Shown: piece by piece, positions 22,466 through 22,470 of the stretch
How positions within the stretch are numbered: the stretch's first letter is position 1
How the letters are laid out: each line of letters begins with the position of its first letter
DNA from: CAYFUT01 sp964346395
GTDB taxonomy: Bacteria; Bacillota; Halanaerobiia; Halobacteroidales; Halobacteroidaceae
Assembly: GCA_964346395.1 (NCBI GenBank)
Contig: CAYFUT010000042.1
Location: 1 to 22,470 of the forward strand
Length of the DNA: 22,470 nt
Direction: 5' to 3'
The notes under the pieces: generated by a model
Databases searched by the model: none
The model's input: only the letters and a program-made list of their open reading frames with translations
What the model was told of the DNA's origin: nothing
Position numbers and translations under genes: made by a program

Positions 22466-22470
22466 TTTCC

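Overview
This window is a housekeeping stretch of a low-GC, anaerobic, Firmicutes-type bacterium. The gene order tgt-yajC-secD-secF-recJ-apt-relA-dtd-(beta-lactamase fold)-hemZ-hisS-aspS is a familiar clostridial and halanaerobial arrangement. HemZ is oxygen-independent, RBSs are strong AGGAGG types, and many proteins are rich in Glu and Asp. A Halanaerobiales/Halobacteroidaceae or related clostridial host is my best guess from gene order and protein style; this is inference. Every convincing gene is on the minus strand, so transcription runs from high to low coordinates.

Layout in transcription order (right to left). (1) 22470-20158: a heptamer repeat tract and a promoter, then tgt, yajC and lepB (tRNA modification, Sec accessory protein, signal peptidase). 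(2) 20102-17763: a large hairpin, a near-consensus promoter, secD and secF, and a 28-nt perfect palindrome as likely terminator. (3) 17693-8725: a promoter, a phasin-like protein, a DUF456 membrane protein, a UbiB/AarF kinase-like protein, an unusually long recJ, apt and bifunctional rel. This stretch is interrupted by a 100-N assembly gap between recJ and ubiB. (4) 8625-1124: a promoter, a structured leader, dtd, a metallo-beta-lactamase-fold hydrolase, hemZ, a parvulin-TPR protein, hisS and aspS. (5) 1112-255: a hairpin and a long non-coding stretch (possible 6S RNA by position only), then 5-formyltetrahydrofolate cyclo-ligase. (6) 226-1: a perfect TTGACA-N17-TATAAT promoter leading into a gene of which only 11 codons are inside the window.

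The genes cover protein export and maturation (YajC, SecDF, LepB, the parvulin protein), translation and its quality control (Tgt, AspRS, HisRS, Dtd), the stringent response and purine salvage (Rel, Apt), DNA repair (RecJ), heme (HemZ) and folate (5-FCL). I found no mobile element, CRISPR array, tRNA, rRNA or defence system.

Most worth a second look: (a) a shared promoter design, AATGTG-N5-AATGTG-N7-ATTATA on the plus strand, upstream of both dtd and tgt; (b) the RecJ C-terminal half, which reads as a helicase fold without its ATPase motifs; (c) perfect inverted repeats buried inside the hisS and hemZ coding sequences; (d) three intergenic tracts with the same 7-nt periodicity; (e) a structured leader before dtd and an unexplained 250-nt stretch before the 5-FCL gene; (f) an identical 55-mer on both sides of the N gap, which looks like an unmerged assembly overlap rather than biology.
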